Below, one piece after another: positions 12,184-22,099 of a stretch of 64,000 nt of DNA. Source of the DNA: Vanilla planifolia (lineage: Eukaryota; Streptophyta; Magnoliopsida; Asparagales; Orchidaceae). Where the stretch lies: NCBI GenBank assembly GCA_023846275.1, contig JAIUJO010000225.1, forward strand, positions 637,100 through 701,099, given 5' to 3'. The notes beneath the pieces are model-generated. The model was not told the DNA's origin, made no database searches, and saw only the letters and a program-made list of their open reading frames with translations. Each line of letters begins with the position of its first letter. Position 1 is the first letter of the stretch. The translations under genes were made by a program, and so were the position numbers.

Positions 12184-12893
12184 GTTTGATTTGATCGAAA
12201 TTTTAATTTGATATACTCAAACTAAGAACTATGATCCTATTAAACTTAAGTATGATGTCATAGCTCTAACATGAGTCTTGGGAGGAGAAACATGAAGCTC
12301 AAAATTATCTAATAAATACTTTAAAAGAAGATTTGATCCATGCTCTTGAATGGTGAAACATGAAACTCATGAAAATATATATTTTTTGTGGAATTATAAA
12401 TTCAACTTTGAAATGGATATTACCTTATAAATCACAAACATGATTCAAGTGACACCATGACATAATCGTCAGGGTTAGTTGGGACCTAAAAAATGTCAAA
12501 CATAACAATAAAATATTAATAAAAAATTCTATTACAAGATATCACTTTGATGTAATGAATCATTTCATTAGATGTAGAGTACACATAATTTCACATTCCC
12601 ATTCTCATGGTAAAATCACCACACCCATAAAAGTGTAAAAAGTGAATGAAGTAGAGTAAAAAGAAAATAACAATAATGAATTAATGAAAGGATGGCCTTT
12701 ACTGATTGCTATAGTAAAGTGTAGCTTTTTGAAGGTTTCATAAAAAATGTGAAGCTAAAAGAATAATCCTTTTATTTATTTGGTGAAACTTCATGACCTA
12801 AATCGAAGGAAACTTTCACATATGATTATGTGTGTGTGTGCATATGTGTGTGTTTGTGTTTGAAGGTAGGAATGCTATAGGAACCTACCTCAA
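12184..12893 (+). other. Relic of the rpoC1 group II intron
   Basis: About 710 bases separate the exon 1 and exon 2 relics, close to the usual length of the plastid rpoC1 intron. The 5' end (GTTTGATTTGATCG) resembles a decayed group II GTGYGAC start. The 3' end CTACCTCAAT, directly before exon 2, resembles the family's AY-ending acceptor. A (TG)n tract has grown inside it at about 12,824-12,861. Nothing suggests that it could still splice. Confidence 0.82.
12824..12861. repeat. TG-rich microsatellite
   Basis: Alternating TG units interrupted by CA and TT (TGTGTGTGTGCATATGTGTG...). It lies inside the rpoC1 intron relic, so it arose or expanded after transfer to the nucleus, or grew from a short plastid seed. 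Confidence 0.85.
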
Positions 12894-14410
12894 TTTGTTT
12901 TGTTTGCCCCATAACTAAAAACCATCCTTTCTTATCCTAATGAGATTCATTTCAATATGAAATACAATCTCTGAATTACAACATCCCTCTTTTTGTACAG
13001 CTCAAGACTTCAAGAAATTTCAAAATTAAGAAATCCTAATAGGGTTAGTTGTAATTAGACAGCAATCAACCAATTCAGATTAGCAAATGGTTATAAATAA
13101 TACATTGGTAAATGGAAAGAATTAATAAGCAAAAAACTTTCCAAAAATGAATATGAATAGAAAGATAAAAAAAGAAGAAAGGAGGTTTTTCCTAGTTGCT
13201 TTGATTTAGATAGATATTTTATTCAAATAAATATAGAACTAAAATAGATGGTTTTGCACCTATTAATAATTTTCCCTTCTAAGTTGTAGCCAATCACTCA
13301 AATAGATATGTCTAAATGAATAAGTTTGAATCCTATGGAACCATATAGAAGTGTCATCTATCAAAATAATACTCTTATTGATTAATTAATTACATGTAGA
13401 TTTACTTGCTAGGAATTAGTAATGTGTTAGGTGAGATTGGTATAAGTGACCATGGATAACTTGTTGATAATAGGTTCCATGGACAACCCATGAGGGATTG
13501 TCATATTAGGCTTTACAAGTCATTTTTTGAAATAATTGATGGTAAAGTTGGAAGATTTCGTGACATTGCTTGGTAAATAGGTACATTAATTATGTGATTA
13601 TTAAATATACTTTGCTTTCATTACATCAATGTGTATTACTTTAAGAAATAGATATAGAGCACTTCCAAATATTTCTAATTCATGGTTTAATCAGACATGT
13701 CACTTCTAACATAGCTATTGCTAAATGGAAAATTCAAGAAAAAGAACACATTGAATGGGAAAACAATGTGAAGTTATGTTGATGTGTCCTGTATTGTGGT
13801 GTAGAGTAAGAACCTAGCATATATTAGGCATATGGGCATTCCAACACACTTCAGTGGAGGGGAATGTTATTTATTTACACCCATTAGTTTGTATGGGCTT
13901 CAATGTAGATTTTATTGGGGATCAAATTGATCTTTATGTATCTTTACCTTTAGAAGGTCAAGCAGAACATTGTTTACTTATTTTTTCTTACATGAATCAC
14001 TTTTTTTCCAACAATTGGGGATCTTGTTTGTGTATCAACTCAATATATGCATATTGACTCAATATATTATTGATTGGGAATCCCTAGTTATTTGAACAAA
14101 TTATTATAATCAATGTAATGAGAGTTGTAGAAATGATAAGAGAGACACAGTTGATAATATAGATTATCAGTATACAAAAGAGAAAGAGCCATATTTTCTA
14201 GTTCTTATGATGCACTTAGACCTTATCAATAAAAAGGAATCCATTTGATAGTCATTTTTGGCTCTGGGGGATAATAGATCATTGCATAGTTAGCTTATGA
14301 AAAGTTCAAATGAATTTCATTATGAATCTTTTGTAATCAAATTAAGATTTATATACACCATCAAATAGTAGGAAGTATCAAAGAGAATCTTATTTTATAT
14401 ACATATAAAT
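12894..14410 (+). pseudogene. rpoC1: Plastid rpoC1 relic, exon 2
   Basis: Decayed beta' core in order: a PITKKPTFL-like start, YEIQSLNYNIPLF (family YEIQSWKYSIPLF), EPYRSVIYQNNTL (family ELYRRVIYRNNTL), then GQPM and [17 protein letters not shown] (family YKSFSDVIEGKEGRFRE). The open stretch at 13,854-14,057 carries [18 protein letters not shown], which is the polymerase active-site loop. The family has NADFDGD, whose three aspartates hold the catalytic magnesium. Here NVDFIGD has lost the middle aspartate to Ile, so catalysis would be impossible even in an intact frame. The C-terminal part (INLDSPFWL-like, near 14,240) is visible, then fades by about 14,400. Confidence 0.95.
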
Positions 14411-14672
14411 GATTATTTGTCACGTTTTTGGAAAATAAATGAACCGATATGTGGTACATTGTTTTTGCCCGACATACTCATAAGCTATCTAACTTAAAAA
14501 TAAAAACTACAAAGAATTTATTAAGTGAATTTGTATTCTTGATGCCTAGACTTGATGGAATTTGCATTTCCTTTTAAGCTTTGTGATAACAAAGATTAAG
14601 AGATTTTTTGAATCACTATCCTAATCTCATTATTGATCTAAATTAATGGAATAAGGAGGTTATTGTGGTTGA
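14411..14672 (+). other. rpoC1-rpoC2 spacer relic
   Basis: About 260 bases between the fading C-terminus of the rpoC1 relic and the ATG of the rpoC2 relic. In plastomes these two genes are separated by a spacer of comparable size. It also contains the unreadable tail of rpoC1. Confidence 0.6.
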
Positions 14673-16339
14673 ATGGGTAGATTTGGCCTTTCAAAATTAG
14701 ATCATAAATATTAATATATCATTTTAGAATGGCATACACATCACATATCCTTGTTCAATTAAGAGCTTTGGGTTTCCAAGGAGCAACTACCACATCTATT
14801 TAATTACGAATTGATGATTATTTCACCATCCATATGAAGGGATGGTTGGGTCAAAATAATGAACAAAATGGTTTCATTTTAGAGAAAACTATCATCATGA
14901 GAATGTACACGTGGTTAAAAACTTATATCAATTTATTGAGATGTTGATGCTAGAAGTGAGTATTAGAGATGAAAAATGAATCTTTAGTTTTGGATGATTG
15001 ATCCCTCTAAGCCAATCCATATAATATTCTTTTCAAGGGTTATAGCAAATGCATCTTAAGTACATCAATTAGTAGGTATATGACGATTAATGTTAGATCC
15101 TCAAATACAAATGATTGGTTTACCCATTCCAATAAACTTACAAGGACTTTCTTTTATAGAACATATAATTTCTTATTGTAGAGGTTACAAAGGAATTATA
15201 TAAACCATGGTATGAACTTTGGATGCTCGATATCTCATGCACAGACTTGTTGAAGTACTTCAATATGTTCTTCACATAGAACAAATTATACTATTAAAAA
15301 TATATCCATGAGTGGTTAAAATTCGATAAAAAGGCTAATTTTTGCCCAAACACTAATGGGTTGTGAATTAAAAGATAATGCATATATCACTCCTTGATGA
15401 ATAACTGCTGAAAATAAAAATATTGGAATTGAGCTTGTCAATTAATCAATTATAATTTGAATACGTGCAATACATTTCATGACCCCTTTTACTTACAAAA
15501 AAGTGTGTTAGATTTGTTAATTATGTTATGGTGGGAGTCCCACTCATGAAGACCTTGTTGAGTTGGGAGAAATTCTATGCTTTATTGTTGCTTAATAAAT
15601 TGGGGAACTCAAATAACATTAAGAACTTTTTAAACATGTAGAATATTCAAAAGTGGTACTATAGAAAATGAACAAGCTCCCTCTAATGGAAAAATAAAAT
15701 TTGATAAGTATTTTGTTCATCGTGTGCATTCATGTCATGGACACCATACTTCTATATATTTTGTATACTTTTATTAACTAGATAGTTAAAATACTCTAGA
15801 TAATGTTAATACTCTAACTAAAAGTCTAATTTTAGTTCAAAATGAACAATATGTAGAATCAAAATAAGTGATTACAAAGTTTTGTGGCTGAATGTACTTT
15901 TTCAGTCTAAGATGGTTTAGAAACATATTTTCTCTAAGTTAGTAGGAGAAACGAATAAGGTAACTAATGTATAACATGTGCTATTGTATCCATTTATTAT
16001 CAAAAGCAAGTCTTTTATGGACATTAACAAAAGGTTTGTACAAATAAATCATAATGTCATTTTCCCTTCATAATGATCAAAATCAAAAGAATAATTATTT
16101 TTTATACGAAAGATGCATCTTTGCTTCCACACTTAAAAATAAACAAGCTAAACATAAGTTTTTTGATACTTTTGGGAAAAAAGAATAAGGAAACTCTTAA
16201 AAATTCAAAACTTGATCAAATTTTATCTAATGGTCATAAGAATCTCATAAATTCATGTATTTTTCAAGATAGTTTCAACAATTCTTTTGCAAAAAATAGA
16301 AGAAATAGAGAGACAATTTTATTATCAAATGATAGTTGA
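14673..16339 (+). pseudogene. rpoC2: Plastid rpoC2 relic, 5' part only
   Basis: Decayed beta'' subunit. Readable pieces in order: MAYTSHI (14,734), [12 protein letters not shown] (family KTLGFQQATATS), IDDYFTIHMKGWLGQ (family IDDLLTIPSKGWLVQ), CYGGSPTHEDLVELGE (15,520-15,570; family CYGRSPTHGDLVELGE), SNGKIKFD, VHRVHSCHGHHTS (family VHPTRTRHGHPAF), LVQNEQYVES near 15,830-15,867, and in the open stretch 16,073-16,339 ILSNGHKNLINSCIFQDS and FAKNRRNRETI (family LAKRRRNRFII). It ends there, about 40% through the roughly 1,380-residue protein. Many stops and frameshifts; non-functional. Confidence 0.95.
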
Positions 16340-16349
16340 TTGTTTGATG

Positions 16350-17580
16350 AACATTTCATGGAGTGTTTGATAGTTTATTATGTTATTGAGCGTTAATCAT
16401 GATGCTTTGCTTGATGATAACAAACTCTAAGAATTATTAAAAATAGTTTGAGTGAATTTTAGATTTTAAATAATTGATGCTTATGTCTTAGGCAAAATTT
16501 AAAAAAGAAGAAAAATGAAGTAAAATCTCACGAAAATCATCTTGATCAGAGTTAAAAATAACAATGGAGTATATTTTAAAATTAATTTTAAATATTTCAT
16601 TTTTGTTTTTAATAAACGTTAAATTTGATTAAAATCATTCATACAAGGTAAAAAAATTAAATTTTATTGAAATTAATTATTTTAGAAAATTATTATTATT
16701 CTAAAGTCTTGACATTATCTTGTTGTTCAAATAATTGTTTTATTCTTTATGGTATATTTGGAAATCCATTTTCAATAACTTATTGAAAAAGTATGTCTTA
16801 GTTATAATGATAATTAGTTAAAATAATAATTTAATTAAAATAGAAAATAAGAAAAAATTATTTTAACAAGAATAAAAAGTCTCAAGTTAAAGCACAATGC
16901 CAAAATTTATTTAACTACCACTTTCATGCCAAGAAAATAACTCCCAAGATTTATTTTAAATTATTTTAAATAAAATACTTATGTGTCATTAGTCATTCAT
17001 CAAGCATAAGATTTTTAGTTATATTAACATAAATTTTTGTGTCACAAAATTATTTTATTATATTGCTATTTTTTTTGTTGAAATGTCATAGTAACCTACT
17101 CCAATTATTTAGTTATGAGGATTTAGTCTAATCATTGTTTGGCAAAATTATTTATATTAGTTATGGTTTTGCTTAGTTTTTGTCAAGGGAAGAGATAGAA
17201 TTGATTTTAAGTCATGCTACCCAAAAAGTGTTTTGGTACATTTTATATATTTTTGTTATTTTTCTTTTTCACAAGTTTCATAAAACTTTATTATTAAAAA
17301 AAGCTTAATGTGTTCCAAAATAAAATTAATATTTCCGCAAAATGACATTTAAATATGTTCTTAATTTTATTAACAAAATTACTTCAATATATTTTCTTTA
17401 AATGTTCTCTATGAATCCAAAATTTTTATTCTTAACAATTTGCCACTTTTTGTGAACTCTTGTGAACCATAGTTCAATTGGTGTAAGAAAAACATTTCAT
17501 TCTAGCAAGAAGTTGTCTAGTTGATCCATTACTCAAATTAATGTTTTAGGAAATTTGTGTGAAGGTGCATTTTCCAATAG
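16350..17580 (+). repeat. LTR-like remnant, family R2, copy A
   Basis: It begins just after the plastid insertion with a stretch containing TTGATGATAACAAAC, a motif common at one LTR edge of plant copia elements. The part at about 17,160-17,450 aligns by eye with 44,790-45,110: a T-rich stretch, then TTTATTATTAAAAA, then a TTTCTTTAAATGTTC / TTTCTTTAAATATTC anchor followed by GAATC(C)AAAATTTTTATT in both. No internal coding part is attached. I read it as a solo or broken LTR. Confidence 0.5.
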
Positions 17581-17599
17581 ACCACCATACTTTTTTGAC

Positions 17600-18460
17600 A
17601 AGTCTTATCTTTAGAAAATGATTAGGTCTACTACTTATTTAAAATTTGTTGATAAAGAAATATGAGAAATAATAAAAACCATCTTTACTTTTTCTTATAA
17701 AAGATACAAGGTATTTTTATACAAAAACTATTTAGCAAAATAATTCAAAAAGGCAAATACACCCTATAATTAAATGATAGAGATATAAGTATTTTATATT
17801 ATTGATGTTGGATAGATTTAAACCTTTACTGGATCTACATTGTAGTGAACAATACTGAACATACTTACTAAATTATTAGAGAATACAAAAATATACTATG
17901 TATTAATTTGAGTTAAGTAACAAGTGTGTTATTTTAGAACAATACAAAGGTTGACATTTCAAAGTTATGTAGATTAATAAATTGAGTTTTATTAACATGT
18001 AAGTTTTTTTCCAAAATATGAAAAGCTCAAAATAACTTATTAGAGTTACAAATGATTTATTAATGCAAATATCACCAATGATTAATGATGATATAAGAAA
18101 CTACAATTTTTAAAAAAATTATGTTAGTCTAAGAAAATTTTAAAAATTCAAGAAAAATACAAAACAAAATTGAAGAAAAGGAGTCAAAATCTATATAATA
18201 ATGCAATACATTAATGGCATTCTTCAAGAATGAAAGACGAATGGTATCTTATTGATTTCAAAGACTTTTAAAGAACTAAAAACATACAAAAACAAATTAT
18301 GACAAAGGAATAATCTAAACTTTAAAAATAATGTGCATATCTCACATACAAATATGTATACAAAAAACATAAAAATTATTCTAATAGAAAATTTAAAACA
18401 TTATCCAAAATGTTCATAACAAGTAGTTTAGTAAAATAGAAATTTATTAGATTGATAAGT
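17600..18460. other. AT-rich DNA, nothing recognised
   Basis: No reading frame and no motif. I looked specifically for a continuation of rpoC2 beyond the LTR-like remnant and did not find one. Confidence 0.5.
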
Positions 18461-18480
18461 TAACGAAACCTAAAATTTTA

Positions 18481-18573
18481 ATGATGCTTGGAATGGATGT
18501 GGAGAAGGCCTATGGACATGTGGCATGGCTTTCATCTTATCATATCACCTATGGGTTTCACAACTAACATATA
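18481..18573 (+). pseudogene. LINE reverse transcriptase scrap
   Basis: An in-frame stretch of 29 codons, ending at a TAA, reads MMLGMDVEKAYGHVAW, then SSYHITYGFH. This matches the L1-type reverse transcriptase palm signature (family L-x-x-D-M-E-K-A-Y-D-R-V-x-W, then FL...GFH). The first catalytic aspartate is kept (GMDVEKAY), while the family's AYD is AYG here. No other part of the element is readable around it: a short orphan fragment. Confidence 0.75.
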
Positions 18574-18579
18574 AGAATT

Positions 18580-20030
18580 TTCATTTTTATTAATTTATTT
18601 TTGTTATGTAAATAGTTTTTATTTTAATTCAATAGAATAATATGTTTCATTAATACTCTTCACTCTTAAAAAGCTATTTCCAAAGCATTCTTACAATTTT
18701 TGGAATGGTAAGACAATTTACTATTTATATAATTTATCTTTAACCATTTTATTATTCAATAGTCTTTGTGATTGTTTAATTTTCAAAATTTCTTAATATC
18801 TTTATTTCATTTTTATATCCCTCTTTTTTAAAAGTAAATTATTTTTATGTTTCATCATTCAATCATAAATCTATTTAATTTAAAATTTTATTTATAATAT
18901 TCTTTTAATTTCTTTCTCAATGGATTATTCATCTACATTAACTTGTTGTAGCATTAACTATAAAGTAATTGTTGACAATATTTGTAAATAGATTAGCTAA
19001 TTAATATTTTTAATTACTCAATGTATTTCTTATATTTGTACTTATGTAAAACGTTTATTCAAATTTGAATTGTTTTTATTTTAATAATTAAAATAGTTTA
19101 TTTTTTCCAATTACTTTTAAATCTTTAATGATCTAACTAAATTAAAAAAATAATTAAAATATGAAAAAAAATTTAGACAACATAAAAAGCATTTTATAAC
19201 ATTAGAATAATTTAAAATAAGGTAATATAAGTTATTAGTTAGAAAATTTAAAAAATTGCATTGCAATAATTTATCTTATTTATAATTTTAAATTATTTTT
19301 GCAATCATTAAACCAAAAAGTATTCAAGTAATATAAAATCTTTACAAAAATGCTATTAGAGTTGATAAAGTAATAAAAAGAAGTACAATATGACGAACAA
19401 AATAGAAAGTTAAAATTACATATCAAATATTTAAAAATATAAAAATTTAAAAATATCATAATAAAAGTAAACAAAGTTCAAAAGGGAGTGCTAGTGTTTA
19501 GAAGATTTTTCTTCACAAAACATTTCTAAATAATACTCGTATATCGATGTAATGAAAAACAATAAAAAATTTTATATGTCAGAAATACATTGAAAACTTA
19601 ATCTTATGATAAGTTAGTAGAAAATATTTGTTTGCGAAAATGGTGCAAATATGGTAAAGTAACTAATATACTTTTAAATAATTAGTATGCATTAGTTAAA
19701 AATTATGTCATCAAAAATTTTTGCGCTTAGATAAAAACATTAACAAATTGATATGTTTATAACTTTGTTCATAATTATCAAAAGAATGCTTTTTCATAAA
19801 AAAATATGAAACTTGATTCTTAATGAAAAACTAATTTTGCATGCCTAAACTAATTTTGCTCATAAATGTGTTAAATATTTTAGATTAAGTAGCTCAAATA
19901 TGTTTTATTATTATTATTATAACTACCCCACATGCATTGACTAGTAAGAAGAATATTTTGTAAAGTGTAATCTTTCCTTAGTTGATAAACAAGGTTTAAT
20001 GTGTGTTTAATAGAAAACTAGTACAAGAAT
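18580..20030. other. Extremely AT-rich DNA, nothing recognised
   Basis: Long A and T runs and a short (TTA)n tract near 19,905-19,920. The small minus-strand frame at 19,280-19,474 is Phe/Ile/Asn/Tyr-rich, as chance frames in such DNA are. Confidence 0.5.
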
Positions 20031-20039
20031 GGCCATTGA

Positions 20040-20660
20040 AATTGTATTGTATAATTTGTTGAAGTTGAAAATAAGTAATCTCAAAAGTGGTAATAAAATT
20101 TAGAGGGTACATGGTTTTAGATTACATATAGATTTGTTTTAAAAGTTGTGGGATGTCTTTAACGCATAATGATAAAGGGGCTTCAGGAAAACTTTACACC
20201 ATTAGTTGCATTTTGAACATTGCATATATTATCCATTAATAATGATACTGAGTTTCGTATAGTTTGGTGAGAGCTTTGTAGAATTTTATGATTTGTAACA
20301 AATGAAAAATATTTGATAGAAGACTAATGCAAAGAAATTACATCAAAAGATGTTTCACTTAATTACCTTCATTGTATATGTGCTCAAATTTAATTATTTT
20401 GAAGTTTAGTAAAACTTAGAGGTTAAATGGCTTGAGATTTACTTGTAAAATTTATTTGAATTTGTAAGATATCTTTATTAAATGGTGATATATGAACATC
20501 TGGAAAGATCTATGCCTTCACTTGCATTACTATCAATCAGTATACTAACGCAAGATGAGGATATTATGTTTCATCAAATTTGATGAGAGCATTCTAAAGT
20601 TTTGGAATTTAAGAAAATTTGAAGTCTTTAAGACTACATGCAACTTTCCAATTTTCATGT
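20040..20660. repeat. Tandem duplication, two units of about 313 bp
   Basis: Unit 1 contains TAAAATTTAGAGGGTACATGG at about 20,095 and unit 2 TAAAACTTAGAGGTTAAATGG at about 20,408. The two continue in parallel: TTAGATTACATATAGATTT / TGAGATTTACTTGTAAAATTT; TCAGGAAAACTTTACACC / TCTGGAAAGATCTATGCC; TTGGTGAGAGC / TTGATGAGAGC. The open frame at 20,555-20,743 runs over the end of unit 2 and matches nothing I know. Origin of the unit unknown. Confidence 0.75.
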
Positions 20661-21599
20661 TAAAAAGCAATGGTAAATATTTGAATAAAAATGAATACTT
20701 AAATTCTAATACTAGTTTTGTCAAAATTGCTAAATTGTTTTAAAAAATCGATTTTGAAAACTTTGTTATAATAGGTAAAATATTTTAATTACAAAATGTA
20801 TTGATAATAATTGTTTTGACAATTAAGGGCATAGAAATTGTATGATTCAAATGTTAAAAATAAAATAAAAAAATGATAAAAATTACAATATTTGTAGCTA
20901 GATAATAACATTTCAATGTAAATAAAAAATTCGAATTCTTAATAGAATAAGAAATCATGTAAAAACAAATTTTCTACATGAACATTCTAATAATTCAATA
21001 TTAAATATATGAGAAGTATTTTATTGTTAATGCAACTTTTTTTATAGGAATTTAAAAAAAAGTTGAGGTATTAGAATATTGTTTATCATTTTTGTAATCA
21101 TTAACAATGAAGAATTAAAGTGATAAAGAATAAAAAAAATAAAAGTAGAAATATTATATTGTAAGTGTAATTTAATAATTAAAATGTTCAAAATTTTTAT
21201 ATAATATTTGAAAAAATCTTTTTTGTGTCATTGTGAAGAAAACTTCATAATTTAAGTAAAAATACAAATAACATTAAAATATAAAATTTCATCATTGAAA
21301 TAGAGAATTGATCAAATTAAAACCTTTTTCCATGTGTAATTTAGAAAAAATATTCTTCCAATGAAAATGCTAAAGTGTTCAAAAATATGAAATATAACAT
21401 AATAAATTACTTCAACATCTAAAGGGTAATATTAAGTGCATAAAAAGTATATAAATGGTCTAGCAATGAAAAGAAATGTTTTAAAAGAAAAGAATATTAA
21501 GGCAAATAAGGATATTAGTTAGCCAAATATGAGCTTTATAAAAAACATGGTCAATAGTTGCGATAAAATTTTCAAATTATTTTTTCTTAAACAAAATAT

Positions 21600-22090
21600 T
21601 TAAGAAAATTTGGCATTGGTGCAATTTGGATTGTATCAACCATTATGTAAAATGTGGTTTAGAACATACATGTTAGTCAATTAGAGCCTGCCACTTGTTT
21701 GAAATTACAGGCTCAATGTATAGAAATGTTGCATGAAGGGGTTGTTTATAGTTGCAGAAGTCATTTGGGATTAGAAAGGTAAAATATTAAAATTTCTTGT
21801 CTAATTAGATGTTCATTGCTCTAATATGGAAGCAAGTGTTCCTTCAATCACAAAGTGTTTGGAAGTGTAAATGGCAATAGATTTGCATGCTAATGACTGA
21901 ATTCAAGCGCATCGCATATCTTAGAATGGTCCTAGGTCTCCAAAAACTTCCATTAAATTTAGAAAAAATACTTAGCAAATTAAGCAAGTGATGAAAGCAA
22001 TTAAGGTGGATTGGTACATCAATTATATTGAGGGCAACCACAGAACTAGAAAAATTATAAAAATGGTTGGTCAATCAAATAACAAATAGA
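21600..22090. other. Slightly GC-richer islet, unassigned
   Basis: The stretch stands out from its AT-rich flanks by base composition. The plus strand reads in short pieces (for example TEFKRIAYLRMVLGLQ, near 21,900) that look protein-like but match no family I can name. The minus-strand frame 21,844-22,074 overlaps it. Possibly a decayed gene or element fragment. Confidence 0.3.
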
Positions 22091-22099
22091 AATGATATT

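Larger units (their letters stand above)
11340..16340 (+). other. Nuclear plastid DNA insertion (NUPT), rpoB-rpoC1-rpoC2
   Basis: Conceptual translation in shifting frames recovers, in plastome order and orientation, the C-terminus of RNA polymerase beta (rpoB), all of beta' (rpoC1, with its intron) and roughly the first 40% of beta'' (rpoC2). About 5 kb of insert corresponds to about 5 kb of plastome, so there was no large internal loss. All three genes are riddled with stops and frameshifts and cannot be functional. Several stops replace Gln codons (for example TAG and TAA in the rpoC1 stretch near 13,430), as expected from C-to-T decay of methylated cytosine. The presence of the intron shows transfer as DNA, not through spliced RNA. 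It is flanked by repeat R1 on the left and an LTR-like remnant on the right. Confidence 0.94.
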
